Shown: piece by piece, positions 1 to 6,318 of the stretch
How the letters are laid out: every line of letters starts with the position of its first letter
Numbering within the stretch: the first letter of the stretch is position 1
NCBI GenBank assembly: GCA_004357415.1
Contig: SMVY01000157.1
Location: 1 to 9,486 of the forward strand
DNA length: 9,486 nt
Direction: 5' to 3'
From: Gemmatimonadota bacterium
GTDB lineage: Bacteria; Gemmatimonadota; Gemmatimonadetes; Gemmatimonadales; GWC2-71-9
Notes under the pieces: generated by a model
The model's database searches: none
What the model was told of the DNA's origin: nothing
The model's input: the letters and a program-made list of their open reading frames with translations, nothing else
Position numbers and translations under genes: made by a program

Positions 1-367
1 CCTCGCGTTCGTCGGCATGGTCGAGGCCGTGGCGCTCCCGCTGTTCGTGCTGTTCTTCAATGTGCCCGTGTGGGGCATCCTCACGGGGCTGATCGGGCTC
101 ATCGTCCTGGCGACCATCGGGTTCGTGGCCGTGGGAACCCTATTCAGCGCCATGACGGTGCGAACCCGGTTTGCGGAACTGATGTTGCCCATGCTGTTGC
201 TGCCGTTCATGGTGCCGCCGCTCATCGGGGCGGTACAAACGACCACCCGCATGTTCGCCGGCCGTCCGTTGAGCGAAATGATCGGCTGGCTTAGAATTCT
301 TGCCTTGTATGACGTGGTGTTCATTACGCTCTGTGTCCTAATATTCCCGGCGGTCGTCGACGAATGA
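1..367 (+). CDS. ccmB: Heme exporter subunit CcmB, C-terminal part (5' end outside window)
   Basis: The reading frame is open from the first full codon at position 2 and runs to TGA at 365-367, giving about 121 residues, roughly the last half of a CcmB (usually near 220). It is very hydrophobic, with about three membrane spans (a Leu/Phe/Val-rich one at the start, one ending near TIGFVAVGTLFSAMT, one at the C-terminus) and the family-typical stretch LMLPMLLLPFMVPPLIGAV followed by a final helix with LYDVVF. CcmB is the membrane subunit of the CcmAB ABC transporter, which releases heme-loaded CcmE from CcmCD at the inner membrane in System I cytochrome c maturation. Its stop overlaps the ccmC start (ATGA, 364-367), so the two are translationally coupled. 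The ATG at position 17 is internal, not a start. ccmA is expected just upstream but is not visible. Confidence 0.9.
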   Translation, partial: LAFVGMVEAVALPLFVLFFNVPVWGILTGLIGLIVLATIGFVAVGTLFSAMTVRTRFAELMLPMLLLPFMVPPLIGAVQTTTRMFAGRPLSEMIGWLRILALYDVVFITLCVLIFPAVVDE

Positions 368-1059
368 AACCCACTATCAGCAGCAGTCGCGGCATCATGA
401 AGTGGGGCATCGCCATCACTGTCTTGGGCCTGGTGGCCATGGCGGGCGTCTACCTGCTCGCGTTGGGGTATACGCCGCTCGAGGCGAGACAGGGTGCGGC
501 GCAAAAAATCTTCTACGTGCACGTTCCCGCGGCTTGGAGCGCCATGGTGGCGTTCACCCTCGTCGGGCTGGTCAGCATTCTCTATCTGTGGCTCCGGGAC
601 GAGCGCCTCGACGCGTTCGCGGCGTCCTCGGCCGAAGTCGGCTTGGTCTTCAGTGTCATCATGCTGACAACCGGGCCCATCTGGGGCAAGCCGATCTGGG
701 GCACATGGTGGACGTGGGATGCGCGGTTGACGCTAACGCTCATCCTGTTCCTGTTGTTCGTGGGATACATGACCCTGCGCTCGGCCGTCCACGACCCGGC
801 CGAACGGGCCAGATTCGCGGCGGTCCTGGGGATCATGGGCATGGTGTTGGTGCCGTTCATCCACTTGAGCGTCTATCTATTCCGGACGTTGCACCCCATG
901 CCCATCGTTCTCAAGCCGTCATCTCCCTCCCTGCCTCCGGAGATGCTGCGGACCCTGCTGCTCGGGTTTCTGGCCACGACGGTGTTGTATGTAGGGTTCG
1001 TGGTGCTGCGTTACGGCCTGGCCCGCTACGCCATGGCCCGACTGGACGAGGAGAGCTGA
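364..1059 (+). CDS. ccmC: Heme exporter / heme-handling protein CcmC
   Basis: 231 residues, normal for CcmC. Six membrane segments are visible (about 14-36, 57-78, 90-106, 121-139, 152-174, 196-218). The tryptophan-rich WWD signature of the heme-handling protein family is present as WGTWWTWDAR (112-121), just after WGKPIWG. The two histidines expected as axial heme ligands are H53 in YVHVPAAW and H177 in FRTLHP, corresponding to H60 and H184 of the E. coli protein. CcmC takes heme from the membrane and presents it to the periplasmic chaperone CcmE, working with CcmD. The start ATG lies inside the ccmB stop; a second Met at residue 12 could be an alternative start, but the ATGA overlap favours the first. 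All key residues are intact, so it should be functional. Confidence 0.95.
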   Translation: MKPTISSSRGIMKWGIAITVLGLVAMAGVYLLALGYTPLEARQGAAQKIFYVHVPAAWSAMVAFTLVGLVSILYLWLRDERLDAFAASSAEVGLVFSVIMLTTGPIWGKPIWGTWWTWDARLTLTLILFLLFVGYMTLRSAVHDPAERARFAAVLGIMGMVLVPFIHLSVYLFRTLHPMPIVLKPSSPSLPPEMLRTLLLGFLATTVLYVGFVVLRYGLARYAMARLDEES

Positions 1060-1060
1060 C

Positions 1061-1183
1061 ATGCCGGAAAACGCGGGCTACATGATCGCGGCCTACATCG
1101 TGGCCGCCGTGGTCTATCTGATATATGGAGGGAGTCTGATCACCCGAGGGCTCCGCGCCCTCCGCAGGGACGGGGAAGGCTAG
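1061..1183 (+). CDS. ccmD: Small membrane protein CcmD
   Basis: A 40-residue gene starting one base after the ccmC stop. It begins MPENAGYMIAAYIVAAVVYL, a single membrane helix (about 6-24), and ends in a basic cytoplasmic tail with RGLRALRR. The combination of an AY..A....Y motif in the helix followed by SL..RG.RALRR is the usual look of CcmD. A good ribosome binding site (GAGGAGAG) lies within the end of ccmC, about 5-10 bases upstream. CcmD is an adaptor that stabilises the CcmC-CcmE complex and is needed to release holo-CcmE. It is the last ccm gene here: the strand bias changes after it and no ccmE or ccmF follows. Confidence 0.85.
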   Translation: MPENAGYMIAAYIVAAVVYLIYGGSLITRGLRALRRDGEG

Positions 1184-1229
1184 CGGAGCGTTAGACACAC
1201 CCGTGCACAGGTGCAGCGGGGACAGTCTT

Positions 1230-1247
1230 CCGACGTTGAAACGTCGG
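1230..1247 (+). terminator. Hairpin downstream of ccmD, possible terminator
   Basis: CCGACGT-TGAA-ACGTCGG is a perfect 7-bp stem with a 4-base loop, 46 bases after the ccmD stop. It has no run of T after it, so it does not fit a strong intrinsic terminator. It may instead protect the 3' end, or be part of a larger fold: CAGCG at 1214-1218 can pair with CGCTG at 1254-1258 around it. Confidence 0.4.
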
Positions 1248-1263
1248 CTTCGGCGCTGTGCGA

Positions 1264-1278
1264 GTCGTGGTAAACGAC
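1264..1278. repeat. Short inverted repeat
   Basis: GTCGT-GGTAA-ACGAC forms a 5-bp stem with a 5-base loop. Alone it is weak, but it stands in line with hairpins on either side in the same gap. Confidence 0.3.
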
Positions 1279-1283
1279 GGGAC

Positions 1284-1307
1284 GCCCCCGGGGGCCATTG
1301 ATGGCCC
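1284..1307. repeat. Two overlapping perfect palindromes
   Basis: GCCCCCGGGGGC (1284-1295) is a 12-bp perfect palindrome, and GGGCCAT-TG-ATGGCCC (1292-1307) is a second perfect inverted repeat that shares its right edge. The two structures are mutually exclusive because both use bases 1292-1295, which is the geometry of alternative folds. No function can be assigned. Confidence 0.45.
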
Positions 1308-1325
1308 ACCGCCGCAGGCGCCGAG

Positions 1326-1349
1326 CCGCGGATTCATCCGCGGATTCAT
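1326..1349. repeat. Exact 12-bp tandem duplication
   Basis: CCGCGGATTCAT occurs twice without a gap (1326-1337 and 1338-1349). The junction creates the perfect palindrome ATCCGCGGAT (1336-1345). It is outside any gene. It may be a slippage product or a paired protein-binding site. Confidence 0.7.
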
Positions 1350-1375
1350 AGCCGTCCACTAGCAATATGCTGCTG

Positions 1376-1404
1376 AGAGGGCCGGGGAACGTTCCCGGTA
1401 CTCT
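1376..1404. terminator. Hairpin between convergent genes, possible bidirectional terminator
   Basis: AGAG (1376-1379) pairs with CTCT (1401-1404), and inside them CCGGGGAA pairs with TTCCCGG with one bulged G; the core GGGAACGTTCCC (1385-1396) is a perfect palindrome. On the plus strand it is followed by a pyrimidine-rich stretch, on the minus strand it lies 9 bases after the aquaporin stop. It is placed well to end both the ccm transcript and the long minus-strand unit, though neither side has a clean T-run. Confidence 0.45.
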
Positions 1405-1412
1405 CTACTTCT

Positions 1413-2102
1413 TCAGCTCTCCGGGGTTTTCTCCCGCGGAAGCAGCACCAGCTTCCACAACAAGCCCGCGGCGAGCCCGCCGAGGAGCGGTCCCATCCAC
1501 CACACCGCCTGGCCCAGCCAGTTGCCAGACACCAACGCCGGGCCGAACGCGCGCGCCGGATTCAATGCCGCCCCGGTCAGGGGCCCGCCCACCAGGATGG
1601 CGAACAGCAGCACCAGGCCGACGCCGAACCCTCCCACCTTGGGAGCGTCGGGCGACACGAGGGTGCCGAAGAACGCCGAGACCAGGAAGAACGTCAGCAC
1701 GGCTTCGATGGTGATGGCCTGGCCCAGCGTGATGGAGCTGGCGATGACCGGGGTGCCGTAGCTGAGGACCCGGCCGACGTTGGACGGGATGGCGTACTTG
1801 ACGAGCAGTGCTCCCAGCACGGCCCCGGCGAGTTGGGCGGCGACGTAGGGAAGGGCGGTGCGCAGGTCGATCTTGCGCGCCACCAGGAGCCCGAAGGTGA
1901 CGGCGGGATTGAGGTGGCCGCCGGAAATGTTCATCGTGACCGTGATCATGATTGCCAGGACGAACGCGTGTGCCACCGCGATCCCCAAGATGCCGTACGC
2001 GGCGTTGGGGAAGGCGTTGACCACGACGACGGCGCTGCCGACGAACACGAGACCGAAGGTGCCGAACGCCTCCGCCACGAGGCGGCGCCAGAGTGTAGCC
2101 AT
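1413..2102 (-). CDS. Aquaporin (MIP family) with TIP-like pore filter
   Basis: 229 residues with six membrane spans and both half-helix motifs: GGHLNPAVTFG (NPA at 65-67) and ALNPARAFGP (NPA at 181-183). The spacing to the NPA motifs matches E. coli AqpZ without gaps, so the four filter positions can be read: H45 (Phe in AqpZ), I169 (His in AqpZ), A178 (Thr in AqpZ) and R184. His-Ile-Ala-Arg is the set known from plant tonoplast (TIP) aquaporins, which pass water and often ammonia, urea or hydrogen peroxide. The segments IAVAHAF, NISGGH.NPAVTFGL and the region around GP.TG..NPAR.FGPA also resemble TIPs closely. It is likely a cytoplasmic-membrane channel; the substrate is inferred. An 80-base gap separates it from the KAS gene upstream, so it may have its own promoter or be the operon's last gene. 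Ribosome binding site is weak (GAGAG). Confidence 0.9.
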   Translation of the reverse strand: MATLWRRLVAEAFGTFGLVFVGSAVVVVNAFPNAAYGILGIAVAHAFVLAIMITVTMNISGGHLNPAVTFGLLVARKIDLRTALPYVAAQLAGAVLGALLVKYAIPSNVGRVLSYGTPVIASSITLGQAITIEAVLTFFLVSAFFGTLVSPDAPKVGGFGVGLVLLFAILVGGPLTGAALNPARAFGPALVSGNWLGQAVWWMGPLLGGLAAGLLWKLVLLPREKTPES

Positions 2103-2182
2103 AGGATGCTCTCAGACTAGGAGTGGTAGTTATGGATGGACGGCGCGAATCTAGAGGAACCGTCGAGTGGGCGGAACCCCCC

Positions 2183-3439
2183 CTAGGCGTCCGGGTGCCG
2201 GAACACCAGTGCGGCATTGATGCCGCCGAAGCCGAACGAATTGCTCAGGGTGATGACCGGTGCAGCTTCCCGGCCCGATCCGGTCACCAGGTCGAGATCG
2301 CAGGCGGGATCGGGCGTGGTCAGGTTGACGGTTGGAGGGATCCACCCGCGGGCGATCGCCAGGGCGCAGATGGCAGCCTCGATGGCGCCGCTGGCGCCGA
2401 GGGCGTGACCGTAGTAGCCCTTGGTCCCGCTAAGAGCCACGCGGTAGGCGTGATCGCCGAACACCCGCTTGATGGCCGTGACCTCCGTGGGATCATTGAG
2501 CGGAGTGGAGGAGCCGTGGGCGTTGATGTAGCTCACCTCGCTCGGAGCAACGGCCGCATCATCCAACGCCATCTGGATCGAGCGGGCGGCCTGGCTGCCG
2601 TCGGGAAGTGGGGCCGTCATGTGATGGGCGTCGTTGCTGGTGCCGAAGCCCACCACCTCGGCATAGATTGGCGCGCCCCGGGCCACGGCACGTTGTCGCT
2701 CTTCGAGTACCAGGACGGCGGCGCCCTCGCCCATGACGAACCCGTCGCGCCCGATGTCGAAGGGGCGGCTGGCCGATCCGGGGTCGTCATTGCGGGTGGA
2801 CATCGCCCGGATGATGGAGAAGGCGCCGAAACTCAGCGGCGCCAGGGGCGCCTCTGCGCCGCCCGCGACCATGACCTCGGCGTCTCCCCGGCGGACGGCA
2901 CGGAACGCTTCGCCGATGGCGATCGTCCCCGAGGCGCAGCTCATGCCGTTGGTGGCGTTCGGCCCGGTGAACCCGAACTCGATCGCGATGTTGCAGCTGG
3001 CCGCTCCGGGAAAGACCATCAACGCCAAGGCAGGATTGACGGCAGCAGTCCCGCCGTCGACGAATTTGGCGTGCTGTTCCTCGGCCGAGGCGATGCCGCC
3101 CAGCGCCGTGCCCATCATGGCGCCTACCCGGTCGGGATCCTCGCGCTTCCAATCGAGCTCGGCGTCTTCCAGAGCCATCCGCGTGGCCGCCACGGCGAAC
3201 TGGGAATAACGGTCCAGCCGGCGGAGCCGGCGGGCCTCCAGGAAATCGCCCGGGTGGAAGTCTTTGATTTCTGCCGCGATGCGGCTCTTGAACGGTGACG
3301 GATCGAACCGCTCCACGGGGCCCACGGCCGAGGTCGCGTTGCGGAGTCCCTGCCAGAAAGGCTCGAGTCCGATGCCGATGGGGGTGAGCGGGCCGATGCC
3401 GGTGATCACCACCCGGCGCGGCTTGCCGTTGCTATCCAT
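2183..3439 (-). CDS. Beta-ketoacyl-ACP synthase II-like condensing enzyme (FabF/KAS family)
   Basis: 418 residues, the usual KAS II length. The catalytic set is complete: nucleophile C168 in MSCASGT, H308 in INAHGSSTPLND, K340 and H345 in GTKGYYGHALGASG, and the C-terminal glycine loop SNSFGFGGINAAL. It should therefore perform decarboxylative Claisen condensation on an acyl carrier protein. I chose the ATG at 3439 because the protein then begins just before RRVVITGIG, as in the family, and because it overlaps the upstream SRPBCC stop by 8 bp; an in-frame ATG at 3493 would add 18 residues of low-complexity sequence overlapping that gene. No fabD, acpP or fabG is near, so this is probably not the housekeeping fatty-acid FabF but a pathway-specific synthase. 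Whether it makes a fatty acyl or a polyketide chain cannot be read from the sequence. Confidence 0.9.
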   Translation of the reverse strand: MDSNGKPRRVVITGIGPLTPIGIGLEPFWQGLRNATSAVGPVERFDPSPFKSRIAAEIKDFHPGDFLEARRLRRLDRYSQFAVAATRMALEDAELDWKREDPDRVGAMMGTALGGIASAEEQHAKFVDGGTAAVNPALALMVFPGAASCNIAIEFGFTGPNATNGMSCASGTIAIGEAFRAVRRGDAEVMVAGGAEAPLAPLSFGAFSIIRAMSTRNDDPGSASRPFDIGRDGFVMGEGAAVLVLEERQRAVARGAPIYAEVVGFGTSNDAHHMTAPLPDGSQAARSIQMALDDAAVAPSEVSYINAHGSSTPLNDPTEVTAIKRVFGDHAYRVALSGTKGYYGHALGASGAIEAAICALAIARGWIPPTVNLTTPDPACDLDLVTGSGREAAPVITLSNSFGFGGINAALVFRHPDA

Positions 3440-3899
3440 CTGATTCCGCCGATTCCGCGAACCGGCCGATGCCGGCGAGGGTGCGCGATGCAATGGCCGA
3501 GATGAACAGCGGGCCTATGACCCAGTCGGCGGCCGGGCGTTTGATGAGTGGCCACGCCGGGCCGTCCCACTGGTGTACGATAGTGACTTCCGTCTCGTTG
3601 CCGTCGGCCTCCAGCCGCCACTCCACGTCCATGCCCTTGGTGAGGCCGGCAATATGGTGGTAGCGGATGGCCCGGCCCGCCGGGTCGGTCCACATCCGCG
3701 ATCGCCACCAAGTGGGATAGCGGAAGAGGCCGAACTGTCTCCACGCCGCCATCTCGACGATCTCCGCGTCTTGCTCCCGGCCCTGCCGGGTTACCCACCG
3801 GTAGTGGGGGAGGATGTCGGGCCAGCGTTCCACGGCGGCGGCGGCGGCAAAGACCCGGCTGGCCGGAGCCCGTATCCGGAGACGGTCTACCGTTCGCAT
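3432..3899 (-). CDS. SRPBCC / START-like protein, polyketide cyclase-type
   Basis: 155 residues. The N-terminus (VDRLRIRAPASRVFAAAAAV, then ERWPDILPHYRWV) is the typical first strand and helix of the SRPBCC fold, followed by alternating strands and a long C-terminal helix (about 117-148). This fold encloses a hydrophobic cavity and includes polyketide cyclase/aromatases, CoQ10-binding proteins and lipid carriers. Next to a condensing enzyme and a methyltransferase, a cyclase or product-binding role is reasonable but inferred. The start is well supported by AGGAG five to six bases upstream. It overlaps the methyltransferase gene by 13 bp and the KAS gene by 8 bp. Confidence 0.8.
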   Translation of the reverse strand: MRTVDRLRIRAPASRVFAAAAAVERWPDILPHYRWVTRQGREQDAEIVEMAAWRQFGLFRYPTWWRSRMWTDPAGRAIRYHHIAGLTKGMDVEWRLEADGNETEVTIVHQWDGPAWPLIKRPAADWVIGPLFISAIASRTLAGIGRFAESAESDG

Positions 3900-4609
3900 G
3901 TTTGCTCCTGTTGGCGCTCCCGCGGAGACCAGGTGGCGATCAACCGATAGGGGGCCACCCGTGTCACCACGGCTGAAACGCCGGCATCGGCGAGCATGGC
4001 GTGGGCCTCGTTCGTGGTCAATCCCCGCTCGATGGAAGTAAGGCCATCGTCGATGGTCACCGGGGCGAATCCGAGAATCCGGGAACCGATCTTGAAGCCT
4101 GCCGCCGCCATCCGCGAGCGCCGGAGGTCCACCATGATGACGGCCCGGCGGGCAAAGCGGTCACACCATCGTAGCAGCTCGACGGCGGCGTCCCGGTTGA
4201 AGTGGTGTACCACTTGGCTTACCAGGACGATGTCCACCGACTTCGGCCGGACGGGAAAGGCACTGGCACAACCGATGAAGGTGGCCAATCCGCTCCCGGC
4301 AGCGATCCGGGCAGCGGCGGGTATTCGCTCGAGTCCCACCGGGTTGATAGTGAGTCCTCGAGCCCGCGCCCAGGTCCGGCAATACGCCGGCAAGTCCCCG
4401 CTTCCGGTTCCAATGTCCAGTAGGGTCAATCGGGTTCCCGCCGGCAGATGTCCCAACGTTCGCCTCAGCCCGAGTGACAACGCCCTGCGTCCCCCCAGCC
4501 ACCGGTTGGCCTTGACCAGGTCCGCCAGGTTGCGGCGAACCAGGCGCGGATCGGCATCGGGATGGTCGAGCAGTTCCCTGCCATGCGCGGCGATGAGAGA
4601 CTCGGTCAC
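3887..4609 (-). CDS. Class I SAM-dependent methyltransferase
   Basis: 240 residues from a GTG start. SAM-binding motif I is LLDIGTGSGDLP (63-74), an acidic residue E94 sits at the end of the second strand, and a later core strand is DIVLVSQVVHHF (126-137), as in UbiE/COQ5-type enzymes. The N-terminal stretch with ELLDHPDADP and R..L.DL...NR resembles the methyltransferases found beside bacterial type III polyketide synthases, from memory of that group. The substrate is unknown; a phenolic or quinone-like product of the neighbouring genes is a fair guess. The start is set by the GTGA overlap (4606-4609) with the flavin reductase stop. The C-terminal part (YRLIATW) is intact. Confidence 0.88.
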   Translation of the reverse strand: MTESLIAAHGRELLDHPDADPRLVRRNLADLVKANRWLGGRRALSLGLRRTLGHLPAGTRLTLLDIGTGSGDLPAYCRTWARARGLTINPVGLERIPAAARIAAGSGLATFIGCASAFPVRPKSVDIVLVSQVVHHFNRDAAVELLRWCDRFARRAVIMVDLRRSRMAAAGFKIGSRILGFAPVTIDDGLTSIERGLTTNEAHAMLADAGVSAVVTRVAPYRLIATWSPRERQQEQTCER

Positions 4610-5088
4610 GTGCAGTCCAGTCCGTATCCCCCTCGATAAAACAGGAGCGGAGATCCCTCGCCCGGCGCCCCGCCGACCACGCGGCCGAGGAATACCGAAT
4701 GGTCGCCGGCTGGGATCGACGCCTGGACGGTGCAGTCCAGGTGTGCCAGCACTCCCTCGAGGATGGGATGTCCGTCGGTGCTGAGACCGTAGCCTACGCC
4801 GTCGAATCGGTCGGGCCGGTCGTCGGCGAAGCGGCGGGAGACGGACTCTTGATCGGAGCGGAGGATGTTGATGACGAACCCCGTTGCGCCGGTGAGGGTA
4901 GCGTGCATGTCCGCCTCCCGATCGATGCATATCGATACCAACGGCGGATCGAGGGAGACCGAACTGAGGCTGTTGACCGTAATGCCGGACAGTTTTCCGC
5001 CGGGCGACCCCACGGTGACCACGGTGACTCCGGTGGCGAAACGCCCCATCAGTTGCCGGAACAACGCGGGATCGATCGCTGGGTTCAC
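4606..5088 (-). CDS. Flavin reductase-like FMN-binding protein (HpaC type)
   Basis: 160 residues from a GTG start. It matches the flavin reductase domain along its whole length: MGRFATGVTVVTV (14-26), GITVNSLSSVSLDPPLVSIC (35-54), a central FVINILRSDQ (71-80), and GDHSVFLGRV (128-137) near the end. Such proteins use NAD(P)H to reduce free FMN or FAD and supply it to a partner monooxygenase. Here the partner could be the FAD protein directly upstream, whose TGA overlaps this start as GTGA (5085-5088). A frame extending to 5262 exists, but it would read through the neighbour's coding end with Arg/Pro-rich sequence foreign to the family, so I reject it. Confidence 0.9.
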   Translation of the reverse strand: MNPAIDPALFRQLMGRFATGVTVVTVGSPGGKLSGITVNSLSSVSLDPPLVSICIDREADMHATLTGATGFVINILRSDQESVSRRFADDRPDRFDGVGYGLSTDGHPILEGVLAHLDCTVQASIPAGDHSVFLGRVVGGAPGEGSPLLFYRGGYGLDCT

Positions 5089-6302
5089 AGCACCATCCTG
5101 GTGAGATACACCGGATTCAGGACCGCGCCGGGCGGGACGACGTGGCCGGTGACTCCGATCAAGGTGTGGGCCATCGGGTCGTTCCTGCCGATGCGCTCGA
5201 CGGCCCGGTCGAACAGCCGTGGCAGCAACATACCATAGCCGATCATGCGCTCGACCATCCACTTGCCCCAGAACGCCCGGCGGCGGGCACGGAGATAGCC
5301 GCTCAAGGACGTGGCGGAGAGTGGCATTGGGCCTCGGGCAGCTCCTAGGATGGCGGCGCTGGCGAGTTCGGCGCCCCTGAGGGCGGAGTGTATCCCGTCT
5401 CCGGTGAAGGGGTCGAAGAACTCGGCCGCGTCGCCGACCAGGAGTCCGCCGTCCACCACCGGCCGTCGCGCTCGAACCCCGAACGGGCCCACCGTCAGGA
5501 TCGGCCCCAGCGAACCCGAAGCATGGACCCGGTTCCGTATCCCCTCGAACCGGTCGAGGGTATCATGGAAGAAGTCCGTCACGTCGCCTCGCGCGCGGCT
5601 GGCGACTTGCCGGGGAACCACCAGGGACACGTTGGCGATGCCCGGGCCGACAGGGTTGAGCCCGGCGTAGCCCGCGGTACCGGCGTGGAGTTCCGCCCGG
5701 TCTCCCAGGCCGGTTACCCCGGTGAAATGACCCACGAAGGCCCAGCGCCGGAGAGGCTCTCTCCTCATGGGACCGAACCACCGGGCCACCACCGAGTTGA
5801 GGCCGTCGGCACCTACCGTGACGGGGGCCGCGACCGTGGCTGTCCTCCCTCCGGCCGTGGCGATCACCGCTCCGGTCACGGCTCCCCGATGGCGCACCAG
5901 CTCAACCACCCGGGTCCGCTCCATGACCGTGACGCCCCTGCTCCGGGCGGCGTCTACCAGTGACGCGTCGAGGACCCGTCTGGTGACGGCCAGTCCGGCC
6001 GGCCGGTGTGGTAGCGGGCTCCCGGTCTTGGCGAACAGCCCGGTGAGCCGGCTACCGTAGGCCCCCACCACCGTCATTCCGGAAAGGGTGGTGGCGCCGG
6101 CGTCCATCAGCTTGCCCATTACCCCAAGCCGCTCGAGGATGAGCACGGCGGCCGGACTCAGGTACTCGGCGCACGGCTTGTCACGCGGGAAGGCGGCCCG
6201 GTCCACGACCAATACTTGGAGGCCAGCGTCAGCCAGGAGGGCGGCGGTGACACTGCCGGCGGGCCCCGCGCCAACGATCAGGGCGTCGACCGTGATATCC
6301 AC
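5085..6302 (-). CDS. FAD-dependent oxidoreductase, geranylgeranyl reductase (GGR) family
   Basis: 405 residues from a GTG start, preceded by GAGGG about 8 bases upstream. Dinucleotide-binding motif VGAGPAGS (10-17), ribose-binding Asp in VVDR (32-35), the GGR-family stretch KPCAEYLSP (42-50), the DG motif GADGLNS (164-170) and the FAD-pyrophosphate motif LLVGDAAEFFDPFTGDGI (287-304) are all present. The family includes geranylgeranyl reductases (ChlP, archaeal lipid reductases) and monooxygenase-like enzymes of polyketide clusters. It lacks the WxWxIP motif of flavin-dependent halogenases (YAGLNPVGPG occupies that region). The reaction may be double-bond reduction or hydroxylation; the flavin reductase next door hints at supply of reduced flavin but does not prove it. 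It follows the lipoprotein gene by 16 bases. Confidence 0.88.
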   Translation of the reverse strand: MDITVDALIVGAGPAGSVTAALLADAGLQVLVVDRAAFPRDKPCAEYLSPAAVLILERLGVMGKLMDAGATTLSGMTVVGAYGSRLTGLFAKTGSPLPHRPAGLAVTRRVLDASLVDAARSRGVTVMERTRVVELVRHRGAVTGAVIATAGGRTATVAAPVTVGADGLNSVVARWFGPMRREPLRRWAFVGHFTGVTGLGDRAELHAGTAGYAGLNPVGPGIANVSLVVPRQVASRARGDVTDFFHDTLDRFEGIRNRVHASGSLGPILTVGPFGVRARRPVVDGGLLVGDAAEFFDPFTGDGIHSALRGAELASAAILGAARGPMPLSATSLSGYLRARRRAFWGKWMVERMIGYGMLLPRLFDRAVERIGRNDPMAHTLIGVTGHVVPPGAVLNPVYLTRMVL

Positions 6303-6318
6303 GTGACTCGACCCTCGG

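Larger units (their letters stand above)
1184..1412. other. Convergent intergenic region, structured, no gene seen
   Basis: This 229-bp gap separates ccmD (plus) from the aquaporin gene (minus); both end into it. I see no convincing gene. A 61-codon minus-strand frame with a C..C.C...C cluster (1180-1365) has no ribosome binding site and no recognisable family. The gap holds at least four inverted repeats and one 12-bp tandem duplication, listed separately. Such density is more than one terminator needs and could reflect paired terminators, a non-coding RNA or a decayed mobile repeat. Confidence 0.6.

Noticed and set aside
1264..1349. Short repeats in the convergent gap as a CRISPR array
   Set aside because: Only one exact duplication exists, it is 12 bp with no spacer, and the other elements are unrelated palindromes; no cas gene is near.
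1180..1365. 61-codon minus-strand frame with a C..C.C...C cluster in the convergent gap
   Set aside because: No ribosome binding site, overlaps the ccmD end and the hairpins; the cysteine cluster alone is not enough to call a gene.
1405..2217. Minus-strand frame of 270 codons over the aquaporin gene
   Set aside because: Different frame from the aquaporin, Arg-rich low-complexity translation, and it would run into the KAS gene.
2123..3298. Long plus-strand open frame of 391 codons opposite the KAS gene
   Set aside because: It lies antisense to a protein with complete KAS motifs, has a Gly/Arg/Asp-rich composition typical of GC-rich shadows, and resembles no family.
3996..4784. Plus-strand open frame of 262 codons opposite the methyltransferase and flavin reductase
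   Set aside because: Arg/Ser/Pro-rich shadow crossing two well-supported genes; no motif, no ribosome binding site.
5089..5262. N-terminal extension of the flavin reductase to an ATG at 5262
   Set aside because: It would overlap the conserved end of the FAD enzyme with Arg/Pro-rich sequence; the GTG at 5088 forms a GTGA overlap and gives the family's normal length.
5085..6302. FAD enzyme as a flavin-dependent halogenase served by the adjacent flavin reductase
   Set aside because: The WxWxIP motif of halogenases is absent; the motifs fit the geranylgeranyl reductase family instead.
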